Assembly: GCA_949752735.1 (NCBI GenBank)
Contig: OX457047.1
Coordinates: 6,343,766-6,407,765 of the forward strand
Reading direction: 5' to 3'
DNA: 64,000 bases
Source of the DNA: Lumbricus terrestris
Taxonomy: Eukaryota > Annelida > Clitellata > Crassiclitellata > Lumbricidae
The notes below the pieces were generated by a model, which saw only the letters and a program-made list of their open reading frames with translations, was not told the DNA's origin and searched no databases. Below, piece after piece: positions 21,760 to 30,503 of this stretch (positions within the stretch are counted from its first letter, which is position 1; each line of letters starts with the position of its first letter). Made by a program: the position numbers and the translations under genes.

Positions 21760-24700
21760 GTGTATATGTTTTCTAATTTTTCGTGTTCTAATTTAGATAA
21801 ATGTTGTGTGTGCACTGCACTAATTAGCCCAGGGCAAGATGTTGGTGCCTGCGAATATTGCACTACACTTTGTCATACTGCATGCATGAACGCCTCCGAC
21901 CAGTTAAACACAGAGGATTGGCCGTATGTAGCCGGTGCATACTGTACAAAGACTTCTAATTCTACCCACTTGGAGACCCTGTTGGAACCTGACCTACCTC
22001 GATCAAACCTTTATGAATCTGAAGATTCAAATAGACCCCTTCTCAACAATAAGGATTTAGACCCTGACTTTAATTATTTTTTGGATATCGTAAAAGAAAG
22101 CAGATATTACGGCGCTTCCCAGTTAACCCATAGATTTGCCAACGATCCCTCGTCATTCTCGATTATGCATCTTAACTGTCGCAGCATTACTTATAAAATT
22201 AACGATATTAAGCTTTTATTAACTCAGCTTCCTGTCTCTGTCCTAGCGGTTACCGAAACATGGTTAACTAACTCAACGGCTGACTCAATATTCATACCTG
22301 GTTATAACTTCGTACATAAGCATAGGGAGGAGGGAATGGGAGGAGGGGTTGGATTCTTTATTAGACAAGACATCTATTATAGTGAGATGCACATTTGCAC
22401 ACCAACGACATCGTTCGAAAACCTCTTCATTAGTATCAAAGTTGTTAAGTCCGCCGACATTCTACTCGGTGTTTTGTATAGGCCTCCTAGTCTCAATATG
22501 GATGACTTTAACACCCAAGTAGACTCGCTATTGGACAATCTCACCCTTTGTAAGAACAGGAAAATATTCTTAACTGGTGATTTCAATGTTGATTTACTAG
22601 CACATGGTAATCACAACCCTACCAATGAATTCATTGAATGTATGATGACCCACCACTTCTTCCCACTTATCCACCAACCTACTAGAATAACTCCCACCTC
22701 GGCTACCTTAATTGATAATACTTTCACTAATACCCCTGACTGCATTATTACCTCAGCTATAATTACATCTGAAATTTCGGACCATCTACCAATAATAACC
22801 TGGATTAAAACTGAGCCCTTTACCTCACGTAATTTGGGTAAAATAGAGCTGAAACGGACCATAAATAGCCAGACAACTGCTTCTTTTAAAGCACTTGTAT
22901 CCCAAATCGATTGGACCTCAGTAACAGAATTATGTAATGCGCATGAATCAAATCAGGCCTTTAATTTATTTACTGAAAAAGTCAAAACTTGCTATGATAA
23001 ATCCTTTCCCCTTAAATCTCTGAAGATTTCTAAGAAAAATTCATTTATTCAACCATGGATGACTCGAGGACTGCTAAATTCTACAAAAAAGAAAGAAAAA
23101 CTTTATATTAAATACATAAAAAATCCTACGATCGAAAACAAAAATATCTTTACGAAATATCGTAACCGCTATAAATTAATACGCACCAAAGTTGAGCAAA
23201 CTTACTATACTAATGAATTTATCAAATATAGCGGGGATATTAAAAAGACCTGGCAGACAATCAAAACTATTATCAAAGCTGATAACCAAGACACTTCCAT
23301 TTTAGAAATCAAGGTAAATGACGCCACGATTTATGATTCCACCTTGATGGCGGAACATTTTAACTCTTATTTTACCGGAATAGCAAAATCTCTGTCCTCT
23401 GACTTACCCCCTTGTAAGAAGAATTTTAAAGACTATCTGTCTCCACGTTCGATAAATTCTTTTGCTCTCTTACCCACTTGTCCGCAAGAGCTAATGTCGA
23501 TCAATAAAACTCTCAAATCAACTCATAGTTCAGGAATGGATGATTTATTCCCTCACCTCATATCTCCTGTTATGGAATTTTTAGTCTCACCGTTATCCGA
23601 TATAATTAATTGCTCACTCACAACTGGGCTTGTCCCCACTGAAATCAAAATTGCAAAAGTCGTCCCAATTCATAAACAAGGTTCTAAAAGTGACATAGCT
23701 AACTATAGACCTATTTCGGTGTTACCATTTTTTTCTAAATTTTATGAACGAGTTATGTATGATCGCCTTTTTTCCTACCTTAATTATAAATCTATCCTAT
23801 ACCCTTCGCAGCATGGTTTCCAATCTGGTCACTCAACTTCAATGTCCCTATTAGATATCCAAGATAGGATAGCCACTGCGATGGACAAAAATGAATATTC
23901 TATTGGAATTTTCCTTGATCTCGCCAAGGCCTTTGACTCGGTTGACCATAATATCCTTCTAACTAAACTTGAACACTATGGCATTAGAGGTACTTCATTG
24001 GATTGGTTTACTAGTTATCTTACGAATCGCTATCAACGAGTTATATGTAATGGTTTCCTTTCAAACCCTTTACCCATTCTATTTGGTGTACCACAAGGAT
24101 CAATTCTTGGCCCACTCTTATTTCTAATATTTATTAACGATCTGCCAAACTCGTCAACTGTGCTACATTTCATCATGTTTGCAGACGACTCTAATGTCTT
24201 TTTTTCCCATACCTCATATGACCACTTAATACAATTGGTTAATAGTGAACTTATGTCTGCAAGTGAATGGTTTATAAGTAATAAATTAACACTTAACGCA
24301 AAAAAATCAAATTGCATTGTCTTTCGTTCCATAGGAAAATCCATTCCCTATGACAATAGTCAAATTGTCTTAAACAACATCGTAATTCCTCAAGTACCCT
24401 CAACAAAATTTTTAGGTATCTACATTGACCAACACCTGAAGTGGAAAACTCACATTTTTGAAATTAGCAATAAAATTAAGAAGAACCTAGGCATTATAAA
24501 ACGAGTGTCTTATCTTCTTCCTCTTCATATCTTACGGGATCTCTATTTTACCCTCATATACCCATATCTTACTTACTGCAATATGATCTGGACTTCCACA
24601 TACGACTCTCATCTTAACGATATAAGGATCCTTCAAAAAAAGGCCATAAGAGTGATAACTAAATCTCCACTAAATTCACACACCAGTCCGTTATTCCTCG

Positions 24701-25005
24701 AACACAAACTCCTAAACATAACCCAAATTAAATTTCTACAAACTTGCATCTTCATGTACAAATATATTAATAACCTCCTTCCACCATCATTCTTTTCCTA
24801 TTTTGATCCTGCACCGCAGCTGATATGCACCAGAAGCAGTAATGATTTTAGACCTGTGTTTGCTAGAACTAACGTCCGTAAGTTTTCACTTGGAGTCCAG
24901 GGCCCTATTAATTGGAACAGTTTACCCAAAGAAATCCGCTTGGTTACATCCCTCAGCCACTTTAAAACCCTTGCACGTGCACACACACTAACTTACATCT
25001 CCTAA
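21760..25005 (+). CDS. LINE ORF2: zinc finger, AP endonuclease, reverse transcriptase
   Basis: This is a 1081-residue open frame. The N-terminus has a PHD-like cysteine/histidine cluster (CCVCTALI, CEYCTTLCHTAC, about residues 16-46), only partly complete. An apurinic-type endonuclease follows, with MHLNCRSI, VTETWL, VLYRPPS, LTGDFNVDLL and ISDHLPI (about 130-345). The reverse transcriptase has YRPISVLPFFSKFYERVM, QHGFQSGHSTS, motif A IFLDLAKAFDSVDH, motif B GVPQGSILGPLLFLIFINDL, motif C MFADDSNVFF and TKFLGIYID. The C-terminus keeps WNSLPKEIR. The enzyme nicks target DNA and primes reverse transcription there. The layout suits the CR1/L2 group; exact clade is uncertain. The start is the first ATG upstream of the Cys cluster and could be another. 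Confidence 0.88.
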   Translation: MYMFSNFSCSNLDKCCVCTALISPGQDVGACEYCTTLCHTACMNASDQLNTEDWPYVAGAYCTKTSNSTHLETLLEPDLPRSNLYESEDSNRPLLNNKDLDPDFNYFLDIVKESRYYGASQLTHRFANDPSSFSIMHLNCRSITYKINDIKLLLTQLPVSVLAVTETWLTNSTADSIFIPGYNFVHKHREEGMGGGVGFFIRQDIYYSEMHICTPTTSFENLFISIKVVKSADILLGVLYRPPSLNMDDFNTQVDSLLDNLTLCKNRKIFLTGDFNVDLLAHGNHNPTNEFIECMMTHHFFPLIHQPTRITPTSATLIDNTFTNTPDCIITSAIITSEISDHLPIITWIKTEPFTSRNLGKIELKRTINSQTTASFKALVSQIDWTSVTELCNAHESNQAFNLFTEKVKTCYDKSFPLKSLKISKKNSFIQPWMTRGLLNSTKKKEKLYIKYIKNPTIENKNIFTKYRNRYKLIRTKVEQTYYTNEFIKYSGDIKKTWQTIKTIIKADNQDTSILEIKVNDATIYDSTLMAEHFNSYFTGIAKSLSSDLPPCKKNFKDYLSPRSINSFALLPTCPQELMSINKTLKSTHSSGMDDLFPHLISPVMEFLVSPLSDIINCSLTTGLVPTEIKIAKVVPIHKQGSKSDIANYRPISVLPFFSKFYERVMYDRLFSYLNYKSILYPSQHGFQSGHSTSMSLLDIQDRIATAMDKNEYSIGIFLDLAKAFDSVDHNILLTKLEHYGIRGTSLDWFTSYLTNRYQRVICNGFLSNPLPILFGVPQGSILGPLLFLIFINDLPNSSTVLHFIMFADDSNVFFSHTSYDHLIQLVNSELMSASEWFISNKLTLNAKKSNCIVFRSIGKSIPYDNSQIVLNNIVIPQVPSTKFLGIYIDQHLKWKTHIFEISNKIKKNLGIIKRVSYLLPLHILRDLYFTLIYPYLTYCNMIWTSTYDSHLNDIRILQKKAIRVITKSPLNSHTSPLFLEHKLLNITQIKFLQTCIFMYKYINNLLPPSFFSYFDPAPQLICTRSSNDFRPVFARTNVRKFSLGVQGPINWNSLPKEIRLVTSLSHFKTLARAHTLTYIS

Positions 25006-25359
25006 TACCAGTTTCGTTGTTTATTAGTTAAGCTTTAGTTAAGCTTTAGTTAAGACATGCTTTCATTTAACATTCATGAAATAATAATGTATAGTAATTA
25101 TTATGCACTTTACTATAGCGCCTGTTCTTTCCCCATTTAATCATACCCCACCATCTTGCTTAAACTACTCATGGTATATAGGCTCCCTATTAAGCGGGAC
25201 TTGTCCCTTCTGGAGGGCCTATTGCTCCCTTCTCTATCTTACAAAGTTCTGTATTGAATACATTACAATGTTAAATATAAATTGTCTTGCATTATTTTCT
25301 GTTTGTTATGTTTTATTGTGGATCAATAAATGATTTTGATTGATTGATTGATTGATTGA

Positions 25360-25842
25360 ATGCGAATGCGATTGCTCCAACGCAGTAGCAGTAACGCCCA
25401 GATTATAAACTGCAGCAGAGCAACGCCCCCCATCGGGTATGATGGCACTAAGGAGGAGGATCAGATGGACTCAACTACAGCACCATGCAGCTCCTCCTCC
25501 TCCTCCTCCCCCTCCTCCTCCTCCTCCTCCTCCTCCTTCTTCTCCTCCTCCTCCTCCTCCTCCTCCTCGCAGTACACGTACAATGCGGCCGACCATATTT
25601 ACGAAATATGTCCGGAGACTATGCGACTATGTTCAGCTGTTGAGACGGAAGGATTCTTCGGCGGAGGCTGGGGGCCTGCTGTGGCTTGCGAGGGCTTTGC
25701 TATGCTTGAGGGACCAGGAGGAGTATGCGAATGCGACGGGAAACTATTCTCTCTGAAGTTGTATGTTCATAGGGAATTGATTCCACTGTCATTTAGACAC
25801 CTTTTTATTGTTGTTCAATCATTGTCAAATGAGGAAGAATAA
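25360..25842 (+). other. Open frame across (TCC)n repeat, doubtful gene
   Basis: A 160-codon frame starts right after the LINE tail and crosses a (TCC)n tract coding for serines. The remainder (QYTYNAADHIYEICPETMRL, GGGWGPAVACEGFAMLEGPG) has no motif I recognise. A second frame through the same tract codes for proline. Frame length here is largely due to the repeat, so I do not call a gene. The GC-rich segment 25440-25760 could be an exon or an old insertion. Confidence 0.25.
25488..25572. repeat. (TCC)n microsatellite
   Basis: Almost pure TCC triplets with two small interruptions. Confidence 0.95.
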
Positions 25843-25885
25843 CACAAAAATGTTAACTGGTGTTAGAATAACCCATTCAAGTAAC

Positions 25886-25891
25886 GAACAT
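25886..25891. repeat. Polinton target-site duplication, left copy
   Basis: GAACAT directly abuts the left terminal inverted repeat and is repeated exactly at 42056-42061. Six base pairs is the usual duplication for Polinton integration. Confidence 0.93.
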
Positions 25892-26315
25892 AGTAGATAG
25901 ATTAAGACTATTCTGGAACATTTGACCTTAACCATGGTTCAACTTTTCCAAATCACCCATAACCATGGTTCAAAAATATACCAACCCATAACCATGGTTC
26001 AAAAAATATGCCGACTCATCAAAAAATGTGTCGACCCATAACCATGGTTCAAAAATATACCAACCCATAACCATGGTTCAAAAATATACCAACCCATAAC
26101 CATGGTTCAACTTTTTCCAACACAATTTTTATTTTTTTTCCCTACTTTATAAAATAACAAAAAAATATTTTCTTGATCCGTTGTGCATTCAACCCAAACC
26201 ATGGTTAAACTTCTACCAACCAACCCATAACCATGGTTCAACTTTTGCCAACCAACCCAGCACGCGCCTATGACTCATCATGCGGGGAATTTCCAGTAGT
26301 TTCGATGATGAGTCA
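25892..26315 (+). repeat. Left terminal inverted repeat with AACCATGGTT iterons
   Basis: This 424-bp arm contains eight copies of the palindrome AACCATGGTT, most spaced about 30 bp apart within CCCATAACCATGGTTCAAAA units. Its inner edge is a hairpin: TGACTCATCAT and ATGATGAGTCA flank a short loop (about 26271-26317). It ends 26 bp before the integrase stop codon. Confidence 0.93.
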
Positions 26316-26341
26316 TAGGGTGATTGGGGAATTCCTCATCA

Positions 26342-27238
26342 TCACATGGCCACTAAGTCTTCATTATCTATCCATGAATTAAAAGACTCTGGATACCCTA
26401 ACCACTTCACGAGCGATTTCTTCCCACGTTTCCTAATAATCTTTTCTATTCTAAATATTTCTTGAGTCGTTTTCTGTAGCTCCTGTTCATAAAAGCTCCC
26501 CTGTATTTCCTCACCATTAGAATCAGTAATCTTATAAGTTGGCGGAACCGTGTATTGAATCTGAGATACTGTAAATACCTCCTCAGTCCATCTAGGGGTG
26601 TATCCTTTCTCAAAAATATTCTTCTTCTTAGTTATTCTGACTTTATCACCAATTGAAAACTTTGGTACAATAGGCTCCAAAATCTCTTTACCGTATAAAT
26701 TCATAAATACGACCTTTTCATTCACTTTCATACTAGCCTTAACGGGTGTCATTTTAATGGAAGAATGCCTTGTGTTGTTATAACTACCCACCATTTTGTC
26801 TAATATATCGATATATCTTCTCGTTGAATTAGCTGTAAAGTACTTGAACATCTTTTCTTTCATCGTTCTGTTCCATCTCTCAACGACGCAAGATTTTTCC
26901 TCGTTTTCAGTAGAGTACAATTCAACCAAATTCTTTACATCCTTGTTATAAAATTCTTTCCCTTTGTCGACCCATAATTTACCCGGTTTTCGTCCACCCT
27001 CGAGTATCTTCACAAAACCACTAGCTGTAGATTTCCCACTCTTATCACTCAATGGCACAATCCAACCGAACTTTGAAAACACATCTATAACGGTTAATAG
27101 GTATTTCACCCCATTATTATCTTTAGCAAATGCCTGCATATCTACAAGATCAGCGGCCCATATATCATCTATCCCATTAACAATCACCTTTCTCTTTCTA
27201 AAATGTTTAATCACCGGCCTATGCAATTCATTCGCCAA
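26342..27238 (-). CDS. Polinton integrase with C-terminal chromodomain
   Basis: This DDE-type integrase inserts the element into host chromosomes and makes the 6-bp duplication. Visible features are WAADLVDM (D30), LWVDKGKEF (D91) and CVVERWNRTMKEKM (E120), then YNNTRHSSIKMTP. The C-terminal chromodomain (about 260-296) has FRIEKIIRKRGKKSLVKW and NSWIDNEDL. Two oddities stand out. First, only 28 residues separate D91 and E120, where this family usually has about 35, so a strand or loop just before LYSTENEEKS seems lost. Second, no ATG opens the frame: the coordinate given starts at TTG, and the frame stays open upstream into the 3' end of the neighbouring gene. The zinc-binding HHCC domain seen in some relatives is not visible. 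Activity is doubtful. Confidence 0.93.
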   Translation of the reverse strand: MANELHRPVIKHFRKRKVIVNGIDDIWAADLVDMQAFAKDNNGVKYLLTVIDVFSKFGWIVPLSDKSGKSTASGFVKILEGGRKPGKLWVDKGKEFYNKDVKNLVELYSTENEEKSCVVERWNRTMKEKMFKYFTANSTRRYIDILDKMVGSYNNTRHSSIKMTPVKASMKVNEKVVFMNLYGKEILEPIVPKFSIGDKVRITKKKNIFEKGYTPRWTEEVFTVSQIQYTVPPTYKITDSNGEEIQGSFYEQELQKTTQEIFRIEKIIRKRGKKSLVKWLGYPESFNSWIDNEDLVAM

Positions 27239-27252
27239 CGTATCTGTCCACT

Positions 27253-27807
27253 TTAGCGTTTTTTCTTCCTCCCCGCGACTTTGCCGTTTTTTGAAGGTAA
27301 ACCCAAACCAAGGCTCGTTTTAACTGACAAGATTGGTTTAACGATTGCCCTCTCTACGCGCTCCCGGATAGTAGGATTAGGAATGTTGTTCAAATTATTA
27401 ATCATGGCTCTATCAGCAACATTCCTAGAAGCTGTATCGGTGTGTTGATCGTAAGCCAAATCATGGATATAAGCTGCGTTATCTACCCTATCCACAGGTT
27501 TGCTCCACTCTTTGAAAGTCCCGTCAGGATTCAGTCTCTTGTCTAACCTTGTACCTGGGCCTGTAAAATGGTGGCCTGGCAAATGCATCTCACCGGGAAA
27601 TTCAGCCCAAGGTAGCTTGATGTTACTAGTAGCTGCGTTCAACGAACTAACTAAATCTCCTCCTTTCGCAGCGGAAGCTTTTACGAATTGAGTTTTTGTT
27701 TTCCCGCATACAACGCAAACACCCCGAAGCATCGATCTCCCGTTATTTGTCACTACGTTCTGCTCATCTCTCGTTTCAGTCTTTTTTTTACACTTTACGC
27801 AATACAT
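27253..27807 (-). CDS. Zinc-ribbon + phospholipase A2-like protein (parvovirus VP1u type)
   Basis: This 184-residue protein opens with a zinc ribbon (C3, C6, C31, C34: YCVKCKKK and GVCVVCGK), resembling the DUF5679 family. A PLA2-like domain follows, with calcium loop FTGPGTRLDK (82-90), the catalytic His-Asp pair in NAAYIHDLAYDQHTD (about 110-124) and a supporting AD in NVADRAM. A basic tail RKKKR could act in nuclear import. In parvoviruses this fold breaches the endosomal membrane; a similar virion role here is inference. The frame is intact. Its start codon is 25 bp from that of the divergent ATPase gene, so both share a promoter. It overlaps the open frame of the integrase downstream. 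Confidence 0.85.
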   Translation of the reverse strand: MYCVKCKKKTETRDEQNVVTNNGRSMLRGVCVVCGKTKTQFVKASAAKGGDLVSSLNAATSNIKLPWAEFPGEMHLPGHHFTGPGTRLDKRLNPDGTFKEWSKPVDRVDNAAYIHDLAYDQHTDTASRNVADRAMINNLNNIPNPTIRERVERAIVKPILSVKTSLGLGLPSKNGKVAGRKKKR

Positions 27808-27832
27808 CTCGCTTTTTTAATACATAAATAAA
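27808..27832. promoter_or_regulatory. 25-bp divergent promoter, example of the element-wide start motif
   Basis: Only 25 AT-rich bases separate the start codons of the PLA2-like (-) and ATPase (+) genes. On the plus strand it ends AATACATAAATAAA before ATG. The same kind of motif (TATAAA, TAATAAA or ATTAAA immediately before ATG) precedes starts at 28645, 29465, 30078, 31252, 31748, 32641, 33089 and 34409 (+), and 35557, 36221, 36959, 37676 and 41492 (-). Polymerase B (40966) lacks it and integrase has no ATG at all. Confidence 0.6.
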
Positions 27833-28619
27833 ATGGAAATCAAAGATCTAAGTTGGGGATCTGCGCTATCGAAAAGATTTAATAATCCTTTGCTACCCAA
27901 AAGTATACGGGGGCTCATAATCGGAAAGTCAGGCTGTGGCAAAACGACGCTTCTTCTGAATCTATTACTAAGGCCGAACTGGTTGGACTATAATAACCTC
28001 CAGGTATTTGGTAAATCTCTGTTTCAACCAGAATATCGCATTATTAAAAAGGCCTTCGAAGAAAAATTACCGAAAGAATCGATCGTTAGTTTATTCGAGC
28101 TTCAAGATGAAATACCCAAACTAAATGCGTCACCAGCCCTCGTTATGGAAGAAATGGCTAAAATATCAAAAGCCAAATCCGATATAATTGCCAAGTTCTT
28201 TGAAAAAGCCGATGATGTACCGGACCCGGGAGCCATGAGTAGCGTAAAGAAGAATCTGATGATTTTCGATGATTTACAATTGGAAAAACAAAACAAGTGC
28301 GAAGATTATTATATTCGGGGGAGGCATAGTAATGTGGACTGTTTTTTACCTCGCTCAGAATTATTTCAAACTACCGCGACAAACGATCAGAGAGAATGCA
28401 AACTTTATTTGCCTGTTCAAACAGGACACGAAAAACCTAGACCATATTTACATCGACCATGTTAGTACAGACATGCATAAAGAGGAATTTAGAAAACTAT
28501 GCAAATCGGTGTGGAAACAACAGCACGGATTCCTTGTTATTGACCTGAGTAGTGAAAAGGACAATGGCAAATACCGATGCGGATTCGACTTATTTTATAT
28601 AATCGAGGATCCGCTGTAG
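27833..28619 (+). pseudogene. Packaging ATPase (FtsK/HerA-type, A32-like), frameshifted
   Basis: The genome-packaging ATPase of Polintons drives DNA into the capsid. The first frame (27833 on) has Walker A GKSGCGKT (residues 31-38) in RGLIIGKSGCGKTTLLLNLL and Walker B LMIFDDL (142-148). The family's C-terminal half, with FYLAQNYFKLPRQTIRENAN and a C-terminal IIEDPL, is in the +1 frame and ends at 28619. The switch falls at the T6 run 28342-28347, so a one-base slip is the simplest explanation, either real or an assembly error. As read, the protein is truncated after the Walker B region. The start follows CATAAATAAA and lies 25 bp from the divergent PLA2 gene. Confidence 0.9.
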
Positions 28620-28644
28620 TAAAAATTATTGTATAATAAAAAAA

Positions 28645-29443
28645 ATGGAATCATCGCTTCTCAAACAGATAGCTGATAATACGGAAAAGACGGCTCGTAA
28701 CACGGAACCAAAAACGTCAACTACCATTAACCTGTTCGCAAAGAACACACGAATCAGAAGCAAGCTTAATCCACCACTTGAACTAGACAAAAATAAAAAT
28801 TATGAAATGGCCCTCGAACGTCTCGCAACGTACTATTCTTTTCCAAATATCGACGAGACAAACAACAACTTTACGTATTCACCGGATGACGCCACAGACT
28901 GGATTACTATAAAAGTCCCCGAAGGATGCTATTAAATAACTGATATCAACAATCGCACAGAAAATAATGAAGGAGAGTGGTCATTACGACGCAACAAATG
29001 GAGAGTACTGTATCTCGATACAACCAGACAGCAATACGCTAAAGTCTGTGGTAACTATAGCGGGGAGCTATCGGGTTAACTTTAGACTCGAGAATTCGAT
29101 CGGATCAGTTCTAGGTTTTAAAAAAGAAGGATTACCCTTTCGAAGCGGATCTTTCGACTCGGAGAAGACGGTAAATATAACAAGTGTCAGCGATATACTA
29201 GTGACTAACGACATTATCGGGTCTTCGTATATTAATGGATCAACGGCGAACGTGTTATATTCTTTTGCAGTAAACGTAGGACCGGGTTACAAAATTATCG
29301 AAGTGCCGAAGAATTTATTATATCTTCCCATTACGCTATCTACAATTTCAACGATGACAACGATGCTCACAGACCAAGATGGGAACCAGATAAATCTCAG
29401 AGGAGAAATCTTATCGATTCGTCTTCATATCAGAGAAGTTTGA
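28645..29443 (+). pseudogene. Penton-like minor capsid protein, broken by a stop and a frameshift
   Basis: The two frames together match the Polinton single jelly-roll minor capsid (penton) protein. Frame one (28645-28935) has TSTTINLFAKNTRIRSKLNP, LERLATYYSFPNI and VPEGCY. Frame two (open from about 28940 to 29443) has RVNFRLENSIGSVLGFKKEG, SDILVTNDIIGSSYINGSTA, APGYKI-like VGPGYKIIEVPKNLLYLPIT and DQDGNQINLRGEILSIRLHI. The LGF, YKIIEVPKNL and DQDG blocks are family hallmarks. A TAA stop at 28933-28935 and a frame change near 28950 separate the halves, so two lesions are needed to explain it. As it stands, no full-length penton can be made. Confidence 0.85.
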
Positions 29444-29464
29444 AAGTTTTTTTTGTAAACTAAA

Positions 29465-30062
29465 ATGAGTCATTACACGTGCGTAAAAGTTAATATTTCA
29501 GAAGCGCAACAAGACAAAATTAAAAAATCTCTCCAAGCGGGAACTGGTGTGAGTATCAAACTAAGTCATAGTGATATAAACGGAGAGCATGCTTTGGCTT
29601 TCACGCGGGCACAGGTCAATAAATTAGCCAAAGCGTATGAAAAAGGAACTGGCGTGATCATCAAAATGAGTAAAACGCAATTGGAGAACAATAGAAAAAT
29701 CGAAGGAGGGTTCATAGGCGCCATTCTTCCGTTTCTAGCAACAGCGGGCAGGTTTATTGTATCTAATTTGCTACCTAGTTTAGCTACGGGGGCTATGGCT
29801 GGTTTAGGTTCCGCAGCCACGTCGAAGATTGTCGATAAATTCAGCGGATCTGGGGTAGCGTATGTTAAGGATGATGATAAGTGGTTTAAGATAAGAGCAG
29901 CTGGGTCTGGTTTGTTCCTATCCCCATGGCGGAAAGGCGGCTCAATAAGCAAACGGCCTATACATGAAAACGGGTTCGGGATATGAGCTTGTAGGTAAAG
30001 GATTTTTACTAGGTCCTAATTCTCCGTTTCAAAACATTCCGATTCTAGGCAAGATATTATAA
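29465..30062 (+). pseudogene. Adenovirus pX/Mu-like core protein, 3' frameshift
   Basis: The 173-codon frame begins with two related motifs (KSLQAGTGVSIKLSHSDI and KAYEKGTGVIIKMSKTQL), an internal duplication. Then comes RKIEGGFIG, which fits an adenain cleavage site (I-x-G-G before F), and a hydrophobic stretch AILPFLATAGRFIV...LATGAMAGLGSAATS. The frame stops at 29986. The usual C-terminal block GFLLGPNSPFQNIPIL continues in another frame to 30062, so a frameshift lies at about 29960-29985. Relatives in adintoviruses resemble adenovirus pX/Mu-type proteins that bind DNA or membranes. Assignment is by motif pattern and position after penton. Confidence 0.65.
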
Positions 30063-30077
30063 TTTAATCTTTATAAA

Positions 30078-30476
30078 ATGTCGAGACCATTACACAAATT
30101 TGGAACTAAACCAACTGGGGAGGTAGAGGTTAGAAAGCAACCCTTACAAATCCATTGGACGGTGAAGAAGGATATTACCCACAATCCAATTAGGCTACTA
30201 GAAGGCGTAAGGTGGGAGATTTTTGCGCAAAATGTTATAACGATACAACCAAAGACGACAACTACGCTAACTCTTGGACTCGGGGTAGAAATGAGTGCAG
30301 GACTTTGTCTCGTTTCCCTCAAACAGAGTATCAAAGAACAAAGATGCAGTCTACAAAACGAAGTGGTTTCGGATGATGTGGTTGATGATATCATAGTCAC
30401 TATTCAAAACAACTCCGATTCAGTGGTAACTATCAACGCGGGAGATTCGCTATGTCGTGTAAATTATCTGTTATAA
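30078..30476 (+). CDS. dUTPase-fold protein lacking the catalytic tyrosine
   Basis: This 132-residue protein starts after TTTATAAA. Residues about 50-130 follow the trimeric dUTPase beta pattern: NVITIQPKTTTTLTLGLGVE, then MSAGLCLVSLKQS, EVVSDDVVDDIIVTIQNNSD and VTINAGDSLCRV. These correspond to the GLAVEIPEG, PRSGLA-like, GxIDxDYRGE and GDRIAQL strands. At the motif-3 position the catalytic Tyr is replaced by Val and the Arg-Gly by Val-Asp. The glycine-rich C-terminal arm (motif 5) is missing. It should not hydrolyse dUTP. Adenovirus E4-ORF1 is a known non-catalytic dUTPase relative. A structural or host-interaction role is inference; the frame is intact. Confidence 0.6.
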   Translation: MSRPLHKFGTKPTGEVEVRKQPLQIHWTVKKDITHNPIRLLEGVRWEIFAQNVITIQPKTTTTLTLGLGVEMSAGLCLVSLKQSIKEQRCSLQNEVVSDDVVDDIIVTIQNNSDSVVTINAGDSLCRVNYLL

Positions 30477-30503
30477 AAAAAAAATATCGCGTAAATAAAA
30501 CGA

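Larger units (their letters stand above)
19841..25360 (+). mobile_element. Full-length CR1/L2-like LINE with both ORFs open
   Basis: The element has a 5' leader of unclear start (about 19840-19975), ORF1 at 19976-20809, an unusual 950-bp inter-ORF region with tandem units, ORF2 at 21760-25005, and a 3' UTR ending in TGATTGATTGATTGATTGA at about 25340-25360. Tetra- or octamer tails of this type are usual in CR1/L2-group LINEs. No target-site duplication is evident, which is common in these clades. Both frames being open suggests a recent insertion. Confidence 0.8.

Noticed and set aside
25360..25842. Serine- or proline-rich protein gene over the (TCC)n tract
   Set aside because: Two frames are open only because of the triplet repeat, and the flanks show no recognisable domain or splice signal.
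25892..26315. CRISPR-like array suggested by regularly spaced AACCATGGTT
   Set aside because: The repeats are short palindromes in a transposon arm with near-identical spacers, in an animal genome; they are iterons, not a CRISPR array.
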